A stretch of 64,000 nucleotides of DNA from Platanthera guangdongensis (Eukaryota > Streptophyta > Magnoliopsida > Asparagales > Orchidaceae), in the NCBI GenBank assembly GCA_039583875.1, contig CM077149.1, positions 18,985,194 to 19,049,193 on the forward strand, read 5' to 3'. Under the pieces are notes generated by a model, which ran no database searches, was not told the origin of the DNA, and was given only the letters and a program-made list of their open reading frames with translations. A program made the position numbers and the translations under genes. The first letter of the stretch is position 1; each line of letters begins with the position of its first letter. Shown one piece after another: positions 1 to 12,239 of this stretch.

Positions 1-227
1 CTTTTTCCCTCCCTTTTACAATTCCACACACATATATATATAAATATATATATAATAAATAATATATATATTAACATTCATCTAAAAAAGCCTACACGTA
101 CAAAACCTCCGCACGCGTGCACGAGGCTGCACGTCTTCAAACGGTGCGGCACCACATTGTCACTCATAGCACACCCCAAGTGCGCCACTTGGGGAGGATC
201 CCGCTCGGCCGGATATGGGGTTGTACA
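1..227 (-). repeat. Element O, left LTR (3' LTR on the minus strand), inner end only
   Basis: This is the last 227 bases of an LTR whose remainder lies left of the window. It includes an AT-rich TATATA run at 31-72 and a GC-rich end. It matches 13184-13412 with only scattered substitutions. Confidence 0.6.
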
Positions 228-529
228 CAATCCCCGCTCTTTTCGAGGTTGGTACAAGCTCGGAAAGAAATGTCCAACCCCAAGTATCCGATGAGTGGGA
301 GCCGACCCAAAGAAAATTTTTGAGAGAAACTGAAAACTTCACTTTGAAAACTAATCTCTCCATGCCCCTTCTGATCTTGTTGAACCACTCGACACATTTT
401 TGCTCACTGCTATTGGATTGCCCTTATACTATTACTTACAATCAGTACATAATTTCTCAAGATATTGTGAAATAATGAAGCCAAATATTTTGCATTCTCT
501 TGAACACGCAGAGCTAATACTTTCCCCCC
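228..529. other. Non-coding interior of element O
   Basis: No coding sequence or domain can be recognised. The first ~18 bases on the minus strand are purine-rich (GAAAAGAGCGGGGA) and may be the polypurine tract of element O. The rest is ordinary AT-rich spacer before the tandem repeat starts. Confidence 0.4.
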
Positions 530-1327
530 AGGTGTGCCTACCGCCCTGCCCAGCTAATGAGAGCCTGAGCAGCGAGTCTACCCAGGCCGAGCAGCACTCA
601 GGGTCCCTTACCCCCATAGGCGAGCCTACGGACCTGCCAGCTAGATGAGAGCCTGCGCAGCGGGTCTACCTGGGGCCGAGCCGAGCTCGGGGTGCCGATG
701 AAGTTTTCTCAAACCAAACCCATCCCCCACAGGAGAGACTTCGGACCGTCAGCTAGATGAAAGCCTGCGCAGCGGATCTACGTGGGGTCGAGCCAAGCTT
801 GGGGTGCCGATGAAGTTCTCAAACCAAACCTATCCCCCACAGGCGAGCCTTCGGACCTGCCAGCTAGATGAGAGCCTGCGCAGCGGGTCTACCTGGGGCC
901 GAGCCAAGCTCGAGGTGCCGATGAAGTTCTCAAACCAAACCTATCTCCCACAGGCGAGCCTTCGGACCTGCCGGCTAGATGAGAGCCTGCGCATCGGGTC
1001 TACCTGGGGCCGAGCCGAGCTCGGGGTGCCGATAAAGTTCTCAAACCAAACCTATCCCACAGAGGCGAGCATTCAGACCTGCCCGCTAGATGAGAGCCTG
1101 CGCAGCGGGTCTACCTGGGGCCAAGCCGAGCTCGGGGTGCCGATGACGTTTTCTCAAACCAAACCTATTCCCCACAGGTGAGCCTTTGGACCTGCCAGCT
1201 AGATGAGAGCCTGCGCAGCGGGTCTACCTGGGGCCGAGCCGAGCTCGGGGTGCCGATGACGTTTTCTCAAACCAAACCTATCCCCCACAGGCGAGCCTTC
1301 AGACCTGCCAGCTAGATGAAAGCCTAC
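530..1327. repeat. Tandem repeat, ~111-113-bp units, left block (about 7 copies)
   Basis: The marker GCCTGCGCAG recurs at about 651, 763, 874, 985, 1096 and 1209, so the period is 111-113 bp. Units carry AGCTAGATGAGAG, GGTCTACCTGGGGCCGAG and CCGATGAAGTT blocks. The first unit (530-640) is degenerate. The array is cut at 1327 by the Galadriel-like element and resumes at 8481. The open frame at 804-1181 is a by-product of a period divisible by three. Confidence 0.85.
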
Positions 1328-2400
1328 TGATGGCGCGGCCCCTCCTCCACCAGTTGAAGACGATGCTGATGATGCTGTTGATGATCCGGTTGCTAAGGCC
1401 ATACGACTCAAGGACGTGAGGCGGCATGATGACGCTAACGGACGGCTACGCTATAACCTCCGCCCGCGCCGTGCTACCGCCACGACAACGCCTTAGTTTT
1501 ATTTATTTCCTTTTCGTGCACTCTATTTTATAATTGGAATATAAAATTATCCTATGCTTATGTGATAATTTTATATTCATTGCATGTGTTGTTATATTTT
1601 CAATTTGAACTATTTTAGTTTTGGTGTGCAATTAGCCATTCGGATGGATGAGATTAAATCTCCATCATGAAGGGCTAAGGCTTATTTGTAACTCCTATTT
1701 AAAGGAGGCTATCATGAAGAGTTAAAGCAATTGGAAAAAGAAACCTAAAAACCCCCCCTTGTGGAAATTTCGGCCACCATGGAGAAGTCCATAGCCGCCC
1801 CTCCCTTTTGGTGTGAAGCCAAGCCTTGCCTCCTCCATCCCCGTTCGGTGCGACTCCAGCGTGGCTTCCTTCGGTGCGACTCCTTGGAAGAAGGTTGCAA
1901 ACCATTCGGTGTGACGCCGGTGGATCCGTGGAGAGAGTGATTCTCCCACAGTTATCTCATGTGAAAGTTTTCTGATTGGGTAATCTCTTTCCCCTCCCTT
2001 GTGTGATTTCTTCTCTTTAGTTGTGGTGAATTTCGCTCATCGTTTTCTCCGGATCTTTAATTTAATCGCTGCAAGTTTTGAATCGAAATCGCCGTTGCAA
2101 GGCTTTTTATTTCCGGATCGGGTGGATCCTATTTGCTTGAGCGGATCTTGGCCTATAGCCTTGGTCTTGCTCTCAAAAAGGAGTGGCAACCTTTGTATTT
2201 TCTTGGGGAATAATCCGACTCAAATTTCCGATCGTTGTTTTCGAGTCGACCATTCCTCCTTTGTTGTTTGTGCTGCGTTTTGTGACGAGGAAATATTGTG
2301 GGCGATAGGTGTTGTGTAGGTGTGGTAGATCTACGACGTGTTGTGCGTAGGGAGAGCGTTAGCTTCGTGGAGATCTCCGTTTCCGGATAACCCTACATCA
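1328..2400 (+). repeat. 5' LTR of the Galadriel-like element
   Basis: 1073 bp, TG...CA, about 98% identical by eye to 7408-8480. Its first ~170 bp correspond to the copied C-terminal codons of the polyprotein. Confidence 0.93.
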
Positions 2401-2403
2401 ATT

Positions 2404-2416
2404 TGGTATCAGAGGG
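2404..2416 (+). promoter_or_regulatory. Primer binding site (initiator Met tRNA)
   Basis: TTGGTATCAGAGG begins four bases inside the 5' LTR end. It fits the 3' end of plant initiator methionine tRNA, the usual primer for plant LTR retrotransposons. Confidence 0.85.
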
Positions 2417-2504
2417 AGGTCGTTTCAACTCCCACGTTGCAAACATCCTCTCTGCATTCCTTGTTGGTCGATCGGATCTAAAAAAAATCAAAAAAATTAT
2501 TTTC

Positions 2505-2524
2505 TGTGGTCTGTCAATAGCGGG
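2505..2524 (+). promoter_or_regulatory. Conserved leader motif shared with element A
   Basis: TGTGGTCTGTCAATAGCGG lies in the untranslated leader between PBS and gag. Element A has the same block with one change at 38275-38293, also in its leader and also next to an A/T-rich run. Conservation between an element and its coreless relative suggests a cis signal such as RNA packaging or dimerisation. That role is inference. Confidence 0.5.
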
Positions 2525-2722
2525 CTGAAATCTTTATTTTTCAGCAAAATTTCAAAAAAAATTTTTTTTAACGATCTACGTGTTATTCACATTAGGAATA
2601 TATAAAAATATCTTATTTTCAATATATCCACAGCCCTAGGAAAATCCATTTTGCCCGGGGCCTCCCAAACCTGAATGCGCACAAGGCTAGGAACGGAGTA
2701 CGCAACCCCGTCTACGTCTAGT

Positions 2723-5700
2723 ATGGCTGCGAACGAGCATGGTGATCCCAACACCGCGGCTATAGAGGGTCTTCGTGCCGAAATGGCTGAGCTTAGGAAC
2801 GTCTTAGCCCAGATCCTACAAAACTAAGCTAGGCCACCCCCGCCACCCGTTAATGTTGACCGGCCCAACCGACACCAACATAACTCTGAATCGGATTCTG
2901 ATGTGGACTCCCCATGGGTGGCCCCTAGAGGACACCGCCCCGAGCGAGACTTTGACATTACTAGGGCCATTAAGATAAATGCCCCCACGTATGATGGCAT
3001 GGGAGACCCCCAAATCTTCCTTAACTGGACTGTGGATATGGAGTGTTACTTCGAGTGGCACAACCTGACGAATCCCCAAAAGGTCCAAGTTGCCCGGATG
3101 AAGTTAACAGGTCGTGCAAAGACGTTCTGACTGAATGAGGAGCGAAGATTAGGAACCGGACACGGAGCCCCCCTTATAGGTTGGCCAGTAATGAAGAACA
3201 TGTTGACCGATCAGTACGTTCCTGCGTACCATCGGACACAGATGTTCGATGAGCTTGCCACTCTGCGGCAGCGCTCAAGCTCGGTAGCTGAATATATGGG
3301 TGAACTTAAGGACCGAATGGTGCGATGTGACCTTAGGGAGATTCCCGAAGTCACTTTATCTAGATTTCGAAAGGGCCTTAACCCCGATATCCAAAGTAAG
3401 CTCTTGCGATATGGGTATACGGACTTGAACACGACTTTCAATGCCACCTTGGACATTGAAAAACACCTAGCCTCTAAGGCTCACTCCCGTTACGCTTATG
3501 CGAAGCACAAGTCCACCACTGGGGCATCTTCTTCCACATATCCTGATAAGGGAAAGTTTAAATCTACCGAGTCGAAGTCAATCGTGATCACTGCTAGGAA
3601 CTCCAAGAACCCTTCGAGTGAGCGTGTCCCTATCGGGAAGGTTAGCAAGGCTAACACCACTTGTTACTCTTGCGGCATTCAAGGCCACTATGCCTACGAA
3701 TGCCCAACAAAGACAAAAACACTAGCCTTATTAGAGCCAACCACCGACCCTGACGATTACGTATACGAGGCCGCAGAGGAGAGTGACCCCGAAGGAGTCC
3801 CTAGTGACTTAGAGGACGATCACCCCCTTATGGTGATGCGTTGTATTTTGACCACTCCTCGTCCATTAGATGATTGGAAGAGGACGAGCATATTTTCTCT
3901 GATTTTTAAGAGTGGCGAGAAGCTTTGCAAGCTGATTATTGATAGTGGTAGCTGCGTGAATGTCATATCTGAGAACGCCGTAGCACGTATGTCCTTGGTC
4001 ACGGAACCACACCCGACCCCATACCAGGTCGCTTGGATCAACAAGCTCTCTGTACCCGTTACCAAGCGATGCCTGGTCCCACTCTCATTCAAATCCTACA
4101 TTGATGAGGTGTGGTGTGATGTCCTTCCGATGGACGCTTGCCATGTGTTGTTAGGCCGCCCTTGGCTATACGACCGTGATGTTACACATTTTGGTAGAGC
4201 CAACACTTATGAGTTCAAATTCAATGGCAAAACCATCACTTTGAAGCCGACCATCCCAAAGGAGCCCGTAGTCTTGGCTAAGGACACCACTATCCCGGTA
4301 GAACGGAAAACGTTGAATCTCGTTGGTAGGAAAGAGTTTGAGAGAGATCCGTTCTTTGATGGAATTATGTATGCGCTAGTCCTCTTAAGTGCGAAGCCCG
4401 ATTCTAGCATTTTGGATGAGCTACCTAGTGAGTTACGGGTACTGTTGGAGGAGTATAGGGACGTGTACCCGGATGAATTGCCGCCCACGTTACCCCCGCT
4501 TAGGAATATCCAGCATGCGATAGATCTCATCCCGGGATCTTCCTTGACAAACCAGCCCCATTATCGACTCCACCCTGCGGCTCACCTAGAGTTGCAGTCT
4601 CAGATCGAGGGCTTGCTAGCGAAAGGTTTTATTAGGACTAGTATGAGTCCATGTGCTGTACCAGCCCTACTTGCCCCCAAGAAGGATGGTACATGGAGGA
4701 TGTGCATTGATAGCCGGGCTATCAACAAAATCACCATCAAGTATAGGTTCCCCATTCCCCGCCTAGATGATTTGTTGGATGTCTTGTCTGGAGCCACCGT
4801 ATTCTCCAAATTAGATCTTCGGAGTGGCTATCACCAGATTAGGATACGAGAGGGCGATGAGTGGAAGACAGCGTTTAAGTCGAAGGATGGTCTGTACGAA
4901 TGGCTTGTGATGCCCTTTGGGTTGTCCAATGCCCCTAGTACCTTCTCCCGGATGATGACACACGTCTTTCAGCCATTTATGGGAAAGTTCGTTGTCGTCT
5001 ACTTTGACGATATTCTGATTTATAGCACCTCTACTACCGAGCACATCTCCCACATGAGAGTGATCCTTTCCACCCTGCGGAAGGAGACGTTATTTCTTAA
5101 CCTTAAGAAATGCACTTTCTATGTCTCGGAGGTAGAGTTCCTAGGCTATATAGTCGGCTCTGAGGGTATTCGAGTTGATCCGGGCAAGGTTCAGGTCATT
5201 AAGGACTGGCCCGTGCCAACCACCCTACGTGAGGTGCGTAGTTTCCATGGGTTAGCCACGTTTTATCGTCGTTTCATACGAGACTTCAGTAGTATTATGG
5301 CGCCTATCACGGACTGTATGAAGAAGGGAGAGTTTACGTGGACGAAGTCCGCCACCCATGCTTTTGAACGAATCAAAGAGCTTATGACGAAGGCACCTGT
5401 CTTACGTCTACCTGACTTTGCTAAAGTCTTTGAGTTCACATGCGATGCGTCTGGGGTCGGGATTGGAGGTGTCTTGAGCCAGGAGGGCCATCCCGTTAGT
5501 TATTTTAGCGAGAAGTTGTCCGGCCCTAAACTGAACTATTCCAATTACGATAGGGAATTTTACGCTGTAGTCCGATATCTACACCATTGGAGGCACTATC
5601 TCGTCTCCAAGGAGTTTGTGATCCTCTCCGATCATGAGGCTCTACGTTTCATCAACGACTAGCATAAGATCAGCCCACGACACGCTAAGTGGGTATCTTT

Positions 5701-7576
5701 CTTACAAGGCTACACGTTTAATATCAAGCACCTTAAGGGAGCCGATAACCGAGTCGCGGACGCCCTTAGTCGTCTTACGCTTTTACTCACCTCTATGGAA
5801 GTACATGTTATAGGCTTTGAGTGGATTAAGGATGAGTACGCCACGTGTCCTGACTTCCAGGACTTCTATTTATCTGCCCAGGATAGCTCCCCCACGACGA
5901 TATCTGCATACGTCATCAAGGATGGTTACCTGTTTAGGAACGGGAAGCTATGTATTCCGCAGTCATCGTTACGACTACATATTATATGGGAGTTGCATAA
6001 CGGAGGGTTGAGTGGCCACTTCGGTAGAGATAAGACCATTACGTTAGTCGAAGACAAATTCTATTGGTCAAAACTGAAGGTTATGGTGGGACAGGTAGTG
6101 AGTAGCTGCCGCACATGCCAGGTATCTAAGGGTAGTAAAACCAACGTAGGATTATATACACCCTTGCCTATTCCTTCCATGCCTTGGGTCGATGTTAGTA
6201 TGGATTTTGTATTAGGCCTCCCCATTACCCTACGCCGTCACGACTCAATTTTTGTAGTTGTGGATAGGTTTTCAAAGATGGCTTATTTCATCCCGTGCAG
6301 TAGGACAAATGATGCGTCTCACGTCGCTAAGCTTTATTTTAAAGAAGTCGTTAGTCACCGTGGAGTGCCCAAGACCATAGTGTCGGATAGGGACGTAAAA
6401 TTCACTAGTTATTTTTGGAAGACTCTTTGGATATTAATGGGAACGAAATTATTATTTTCCTCTGCCTATCATCCCCAAACTGATGGGCAGACGGAAGTGG
6501 TTAATCGGAGCTTAGGAAATTTGTTACGATGCCTCGTGCGTGATCACAAGAGCACTTGGGATCTTCTCCTTCCCCATGCCCAATTAGCCTACAATAATTC
6601 CAAGAATCGGTCTATGGGTCTGTCTCCAAATGAGATTGTCCACGGGTATAAGGCTCCTGTGCCGCTTGACTTGGTGTCGTTTCCCCCAACGTACAAGGCA
6701 AGTCAGTTTGCACAATCCGTCGCCCAGCACATCCATGATTTACACACACGTATACGGGACACCTTGACTACGCAATATGACTCTTATCAAGCGCACGCTA
6801 ATTTACATAGGAGAGTATCAGACTTCAAAATTATCAATCTAGTTTTAGTCCGTTTGGTTCCCGAACGCTTGCTAACTGGCACCGTTAAAAAGTTAGCACC
6901 AAAGCGCGCCGGCCCTTTTCGGATTATTAAAAAGCTAGGTGACAACGCTTTCGTTTTGGACTTGCCTGCTGATTGGGGTATCTCCCCCATTTTTAATGTT
7001 TCGGATTTAACGATGTTTGTGTCACCACCACAAGAGTTGATTTCTTTGTCGTCTTCTTCTCCCACTAAAAATTCTCATGGGTTGGGGAGTGGTAGTACGG
7101 ATGATCTCTCTCTTTCGGTCCCCACAGGTATATCATCGGATGGTAAGTTGCCTTCTTTCCTGCCTACTGCTAATATGTTCCCTAGGTTTCCACGGACGTT
7201 CTCCACTCCAGAGATGATACTTGATGCTGAGCATGTTACCACTGCTGATGGCGACACCCACCGCTTTCTCATCCGTTGGCGTGATCGGCCCCCTTCGAAT
7301 GACTCTTGGGTACTCGAGACGGAGCTGCAGAGTTTGGATGTCGCTCTCCTTCACCGCTATCGCTTGGACCACGCAACGGAGATGCGTGCATTTGAGCGGG
7401 GGAGGATTGATGGCGCGGCCCCTCCTACACCAGTTGAAGACGATGCTGATGATACTGTTGATGATCCGGTTGCTAAGGCCATACGACTCAAGGACGTGAG
7501 GCGGCACGATGACGCTAACGGACGACTACGCTACAACCTCCGCCCGCGCCGTGCTACCGCCACGGCAACGCCTTAG
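2723..7576 (+). pseudogene. gag-pol polyprotein of the Galadriel-like element, three nonsense mutations
   Basis: One frame of 1618 codons runs from ATG 2723 to a stop at 7576 and is interrupted only by TAA 2825, TGA 3128 and TAG 5660. No frameshifts are seen. Domains in order: Gag capsid (about 2900-3500), CCHC zinc knuckle (C-X2-C-X4-H-X4-C at 3662-3703), aspartic protease DSG (3941), reverse transcriptase with YFDD at 5000-5011, RNase H with CDASG near 5441, integrase HHCC (about 5990-6122) and DDE (D 6203, D 6386, E 6494), a GPF module (6911) and a chromodomain-like segment (about 7219-7370). The last ~56 codons lie inside the 3' LTR. All three stops fit C-to-T or G-to-A changes. The protein would copy and integrate the element, and the chromodomain-like tail would steer integration towards chromatin marks. 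This copy cannot make the full protein without readthrough. Confidence 0.93.
7396..7407 (+). promoter_or_regulatory. Polypurine tract of the Galadriel-like element
   Basis: GAGCGGGGGAGGAT abuts the 3' LTR start at 7408. The same bases are coding (ERGRID). The identical tract precedes the 3' LTR of element A at 42582-42593. Confidence 0.85.
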
Positions 7577-8480
7577 TTTTATTTATTTCCTTTTCGTGCA
7601 CTCTATTTTATAATTGGAATATAAAATTATCCTATGCTTACGTGATAATTTTATATTCATTGCATGTGTTGTTATATTTTCAATTTGAACTATTTTAGTT
7701 TTGGTGTGCAATTAGCCATTCGGATGGATGAGATTAAATCTCCATCATGAAGGGCTAAGGCTTATTTGTAACTCCTATTTAAAGGAGGCTATCATGAAGA
7801 GTTAAAGCAATTGGAAAAAGAAACCTAAAAACCCCCCTTGTGGAAATTTCGGCCACCATGGAGAAGTCCATAGCCGCCCCATCCCCTTTGGTGTGAAGCC
7901 AAGCCTTGCCTCCTCCATCCCCGTTCGGTGCGACTCCGGCGTGGCTTCCTTCGGTGCGACTCCTTGGAAGAAGGTTGCAAACCATTCGGTGTGACGCCGG
8001 TGGATCCGTGGAGAGAGTGATTCTCCCACAGTTATCTCGTGTGAAAGTTTTCCGGTTGGGTAATCTCTTTCCCCTCCCTTGTGTGATTTCTTCTCTTTAG
8101 TTGTGGTGGATTTCGCTCATCGTTTTCTCCGGATCTTTAATTTAATCACTGCAAGTTTTGAATCGAAATCGCCGTTGCAAGGCTTTTTATTTCCGGATCG
8201 GGTGGATCCTATTTGCTTGAGCGGATCTTGGCCTATAGCCTTGGTCTTGCTCTCAAAAAGGAGTGACAACCTTTGTGTTTTCTTGGGGAATAATCCGACT
8301 CAAATTTCCGATCGTTGTTTTCGAGTCGACCATTCCTCCTTTGTTGTTTGTGTTGCGTTTTGTGACGAGGAAATATTGTGGGCGATAGGTGCTGTGTAGG
8401 TGCGGTAGATCTACGACGTGTTGTGCGTAGGGAGAGCGTTAGCTTCGCGGAGATCTTCGTTTCCGGATAACCCTACATCA
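7408..8480 (+). repeat. 3' LTR of the Galadriel-like element
   Basis: 1073 bp. Its first 169 bases carry the end of the polyprotein frame, with the stop at 7574-7576. The right flank CCTAC repeats the left target site. Confidence 0.93.
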
Positions 8481-10800
8481 CCTACATAGCGGGTCTACCT
8501 GGGGCCGAGCCGAGCTCGGGGTGCCGATGACGTTTCCTCAAACCAATCCTATCCCCCACAGCCGAGCCTTTGGACCTGCCAGCTAGATGAGAGCCTGCGC
8601 AGCGGGTTTACCTGGGGCCGAGCCGGGCTCGGGGTGCCGATTACGTTTCCTCAAACCAATCCTATCCCCCACAGGAGAGCCTTTGGACCTGCTAGCTAGA
8701 TGAGAGCCTACGCAGCGGGTCTACCTGGGGCCGAGCCGGGCTCGGGGTGCCGATGACGTTTCCTCAAACCAATCCTATCCCCCACAGGCGAGCCTTCAGA
8801 CCTGCCAGCTAGATGAGAGCCTGCACAGCGGGTCTACCTGGGGCCGAGCCGGGCTCGGGGTGCCCATGACATTTTGTCAACCAAACCTATCCACCACAGG
8901 CAAGCCTTCAGACCTGCCAGCTAGATGAGAGCCTGCGCAGCGGGTCTACTTGGGGCCGAGCCGAGCTCGGGGTGCCGATGAAGTTCTCAAACCAAACCTA
9001 TCCCCCATAGGCGAGCCTTCAGAACTGCTAGCTAGATGAGAGTCTACGCGGCGGGTCTACCTGAGGCCGAGCCGCGCTCGGGGTAGTGCAGAACCAAGAT
9101 CCAGGACCTCTCCCACACAGACGAGCCTTCGGACCTGCTAGCTAGTAGGAGACAGGTAGCGGGTCTACCTGGGGCCGAGCCGCGCTCAGGGTAGTGCAGA
9201 ACCAAGAACCAGGACCTCTCCCCCACAGGCGAGCCTTCGGACCTGCCAGCTAGTAGGAGCCAGGCAGCGGGTCTACCTGGGGCCGAGCCGCGCTCGGGGT
9301 AGTGCAGAACCAAGAACCAGGACCTCTCCCCCACAGGCGAGCCTTTGGACCTGCCAGCTAGTAGGAGCCAGGCAACGGGTCTACCTGGGGCCGAGCTGCG
9401 CTCGGGGTAGTGCAGAACCAAGAACTAGGACCTCTCCCCCACATGCGAGCCTTCGGACCTGCCAGCTAGTAGGAGCCAGGCAGCAGGTCTACCTGGGGCC
9501 GAGCCGCGCTCGGGGTAGTGCAGAACCAAGAACCAGGACCTCTCCCCCACAGGCGAGCCTTCGGACCTGCCAGCTAGTAGGAGCCAGGAAGCGGGTGTAC
9601 CTGGGGCCGAGCCGCTCTCGGGGTAGTGCAGAAGCAAGAACCAGGACCTCTCCCCCACAGGCGAGCCTTCGGACCTGCCAGCTAGTAGGAGCCAGGCAGC
9701 GGGTCTACCTGGGGCCGTGCCGTGCTCGGGGTAGTGTAAAACTAAGAACCAGGACCTCTCCCCCACCTGCGAGCCTTCGAACCTGCCAGCTAGTAGGAGC
9801 CAGGCAGCGGGTCTACCTGGGGCCAAGCCGCGCTCGGGGTAGTGCAGAACTAAGAACCAGGACCTCTCCCCCACAAGCGAGCCTTCGGACCTGCCAGCTA
9901 GTAGGAGCCAGGCAGCGGGTCTACCTGGGGCCGAGCCGCGCTCGGGGTAATGCAGAACCAAGAACCAGGGCCTCTCCCCCACAGGCGAGCCTTCGGACCT
10001 GCCAGCTAGTAGGAGCCAGACAGCGGGTCTACCTGGGGCCGAGCCGCACTCGGGGTAGTGCAGAACCAAGAACCAGGACCTCTCCACCACAGGCGAGCCT
10101 TCGGACCTGCCAGCTAGTAGGAGCCAGGCAGCGGGTCTACCTAGGGCCGAGCTGCGCTCGGCGTAGTGCAGAACCAAGAACCAGGACCTCTCCCCCACAG
10201 GCGAGCCTTCGGACTTGCCATCTAGTAGGAGCCAGGCAGCGGGTCTACCTGGGGCCGAGCCGCGCTCAGGGTAGTGCAGAACCAAGAACCAGGACCTCTC
10301 CCCCATAGGCGAGCCTTCAGACCTGTCAGCTAGTAGGAGCCAGGCAGCGGGTCTACCTGGGGCCGAGCCGCGTTCGGGGTAGTGCAGAACCAAGAACCAG
10401 GACCTATCCCCCACAGGTGAGCCTTCAGACCTGCCAGCTAGTAGGAGCCAGGCAGCGGGTCTACCTGGGGCCGAGCCGCGCTCGGGGTAGTGTAGAACCA
10501 AGAACCAGGACCTCTCCCCCACAGGCGAGCCTTCGAACCTGCCAGCTAGTAGGAGCCAGACAGCAGGTCTACCTGTGGCCGAGTCGCGCTCGGGGTAGTG
10601 CAGAACCAAGAACCAGGACCTCTCCCCTACAGGCGAGCCTTCAGACCTGCCAACTAGTAGGAGCCAGGCAGCGGGTCTACCTGGGGCCGAGCCGCGCTCG
10701 GGGTAGTGCAGAACCAAGAACCAGGACCTCTCCCCCACAGGCGAGCCTTCGGACCTGCCAGCTAGTAGGAGCCAGACAGCCGGTCTACCTGGGGGTCTCC
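8481..10800. repeat. Tandem repeat, right block: ~110-bp then regular 108-bp units (about 21 copies)
   Basis: GTCTACC markers at 9271, 9379, 9487 and 9595 give an exact 108-bp period. Up to about 9060 the units are of the longer type, with CCGATGACG and a TCAAACC block. From there they switch to a variant with GTAGTGCAGAACC and AGCTAGTAGGAGCC. Because 108 is divisible by three, long open frames exist on both strands (460 codons on minus at 9425-10807, 237 on plus at 9595-10308). These are repeats of a 36-codon unit and not evidence of a protein. Confidence 0.92.
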
Positions 10801-11449
10801 TCTCCAACCCAACTCCAACCCCCGAGTGAGCCTACAGCCCTGCCAGCTTGATGAGAGTCTGGTCAGCGTGTCTTCTCTGGGTCTCCTCTCCAACACAAAT
10901 ATAAAGCAAACATAAAGGTAAACTATAACTCAAAAGAACTGTTAACCCGGTCAATCGAGTCAAAGTCCGACACGGGGCATCTCTACCCGCTACGTCCGCC
11001 CTCCTGAGAACCTGGGTCGATCATAAAATATTCTCCCTAAGGCACGTTTTGATCTCCAGGATCGAACATCCTAGCGACAAGAGGTGAATGGGAGGGGACT
11101 TTTCATCACATGACCCTGGTCGTCACTTGGTTCCTCTTCTATAGCCATGACGTTTGGCTGAGTTTTTCTGTGCTGGTCACTCTTCACGCTCATCGCACCA
11201 TAACTATTGAAGCCAAAAATGACCTCTGTGGAGTTCGGGGTCCCAAAAGAGGGATGACCGCGCACCTACTACCCTCAACCGAACGATCTAGGCACAAGAT
11301 TAGGAACACAAGGGACAGACCCAAGGTCTCAGCGTGGAGGACCCACCGGATACCCGAAAGACTAACAAACTCTTCCCATCCCAAGCCAAAGGCTGAGCTA
11401 AGACACCTTCGGAGGGCGCTCTTGGCCGACCGGAACATCTAAGGAGGGT
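10801..11449. other. Non-coding interior of element O
   Basis: Degenerate remnants of the tandem unit (10801-10890) are followed by unique sequence. A purine-rich stretch, GAGGTGAATGGGAGGGGA, lies near 11081-11098. No domain-bearing ORF is seen. Confidence 0.35.
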
Positions 11450-12239
11450 CTCAAGACCAACTCTCTCCTATCCAGATGTGTCTTCTTGGGTCTACACAAA
11501 ATGCTCCTAACCTGCCCTACTGATTGCGCAAACTTGCCGGGCAATTCCACGACACGCTGCCCAAGTTGGGTCACTAACAACGTAATTCCGCTATTCTAAA
11601 AAGCTGTCAACAGGACATCAGGGGCTTCCCGGCAACTATACCTCGGGGCCCTCATGGGGCGAGTGGTTCACGAGAACACTGTCCGCCTAATACGAAGAAG
11701 AAAGCTACACATACATAGAGCATCACAGATATTATAAAATATTACAGGAATATGAATTCCATACTTCAGCACGCAGGATGGCAATAGAAGCAAAAAATAG
11801 GCCTTCGAGGGCCGGCACAAGCTTGGGATTAAGCCCGCTACTCCCCGCTTGGTACTGCAACACATGTACGTCAACGTCTCAAATGGCGGCAGTCAGCTAA
11901 ACGTCAGTCGGCTAACATGAGCGGACCAAATATATTGCACCCACCCCTTTTTCGGGGCTGCGGCGCGCATTCCCTGCAAATGGATAATATACAACTTCCT
12001 CAGAGTCTTCTCCGGGAACCCCAGAACATCACCAACCCGGCTCACACATCCGGATGGGCTTCACACAGCATGCCTAAACCCGTACTCACGCTTTCGGGTG
12101 CTAATGCGGTTAATTGCAGGGACGTACACGTCAACCCGTCGGAGAGCTCCCTTCCCCCACCCGTTGGTGGAGAGGGGCTTCCATGCAAATATGTCAACTG
12201 ATGACTTCACCTACCCAAGTAGAAACATCATTACCCTTG

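Larger units (their letters stand above)
1328..8480 (+). mobile_element. Galadriel-like chromovirus (Ty3/gypsy), complete with 5-bp TSD
   Basis: Two 1073-bp LTRs (1328-2400 and 7408-8480) both start TGATGG and end ACATCA. The target duplication CCTAC lies at 1323-1327 and 8481-8485, inside the tandem repeat of element O. A tRNA-iMet primer site follows the 5' LTR, and a polypurine tract precedes the 3' LTR. The internal region has gag, protease, RT, RNase H, integrase and a chromodomain-like tail in one frame. RT/RNase H features such as the block with APITDCMKKG resemble Galadriel, with CRM as the nearest alternative. The LTRs differ at roughly 20-25 sites, nearly all transitions, so the insertion is of moderate age. 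Confidence 0.93.

Noticed and set aside
1328..8480. Assignment to the CRM (centromeric) lineage
   Set aside because: Frame running into the LTR fits CRM, but the RT/RNase H wording (APITDCMKKG, HAKWVSFLQ) is closer to Galadriel. Left as second choice pending a phylogeny.
9425..10851. Long open frames on both strands (460 codons minus, 237 and 144 plus) that could be a repetitive protein
   Set aside because: They follow the 108-bp tandem unit, appear on both strands and in the same places, and lack any domain. The period is divisible by three.
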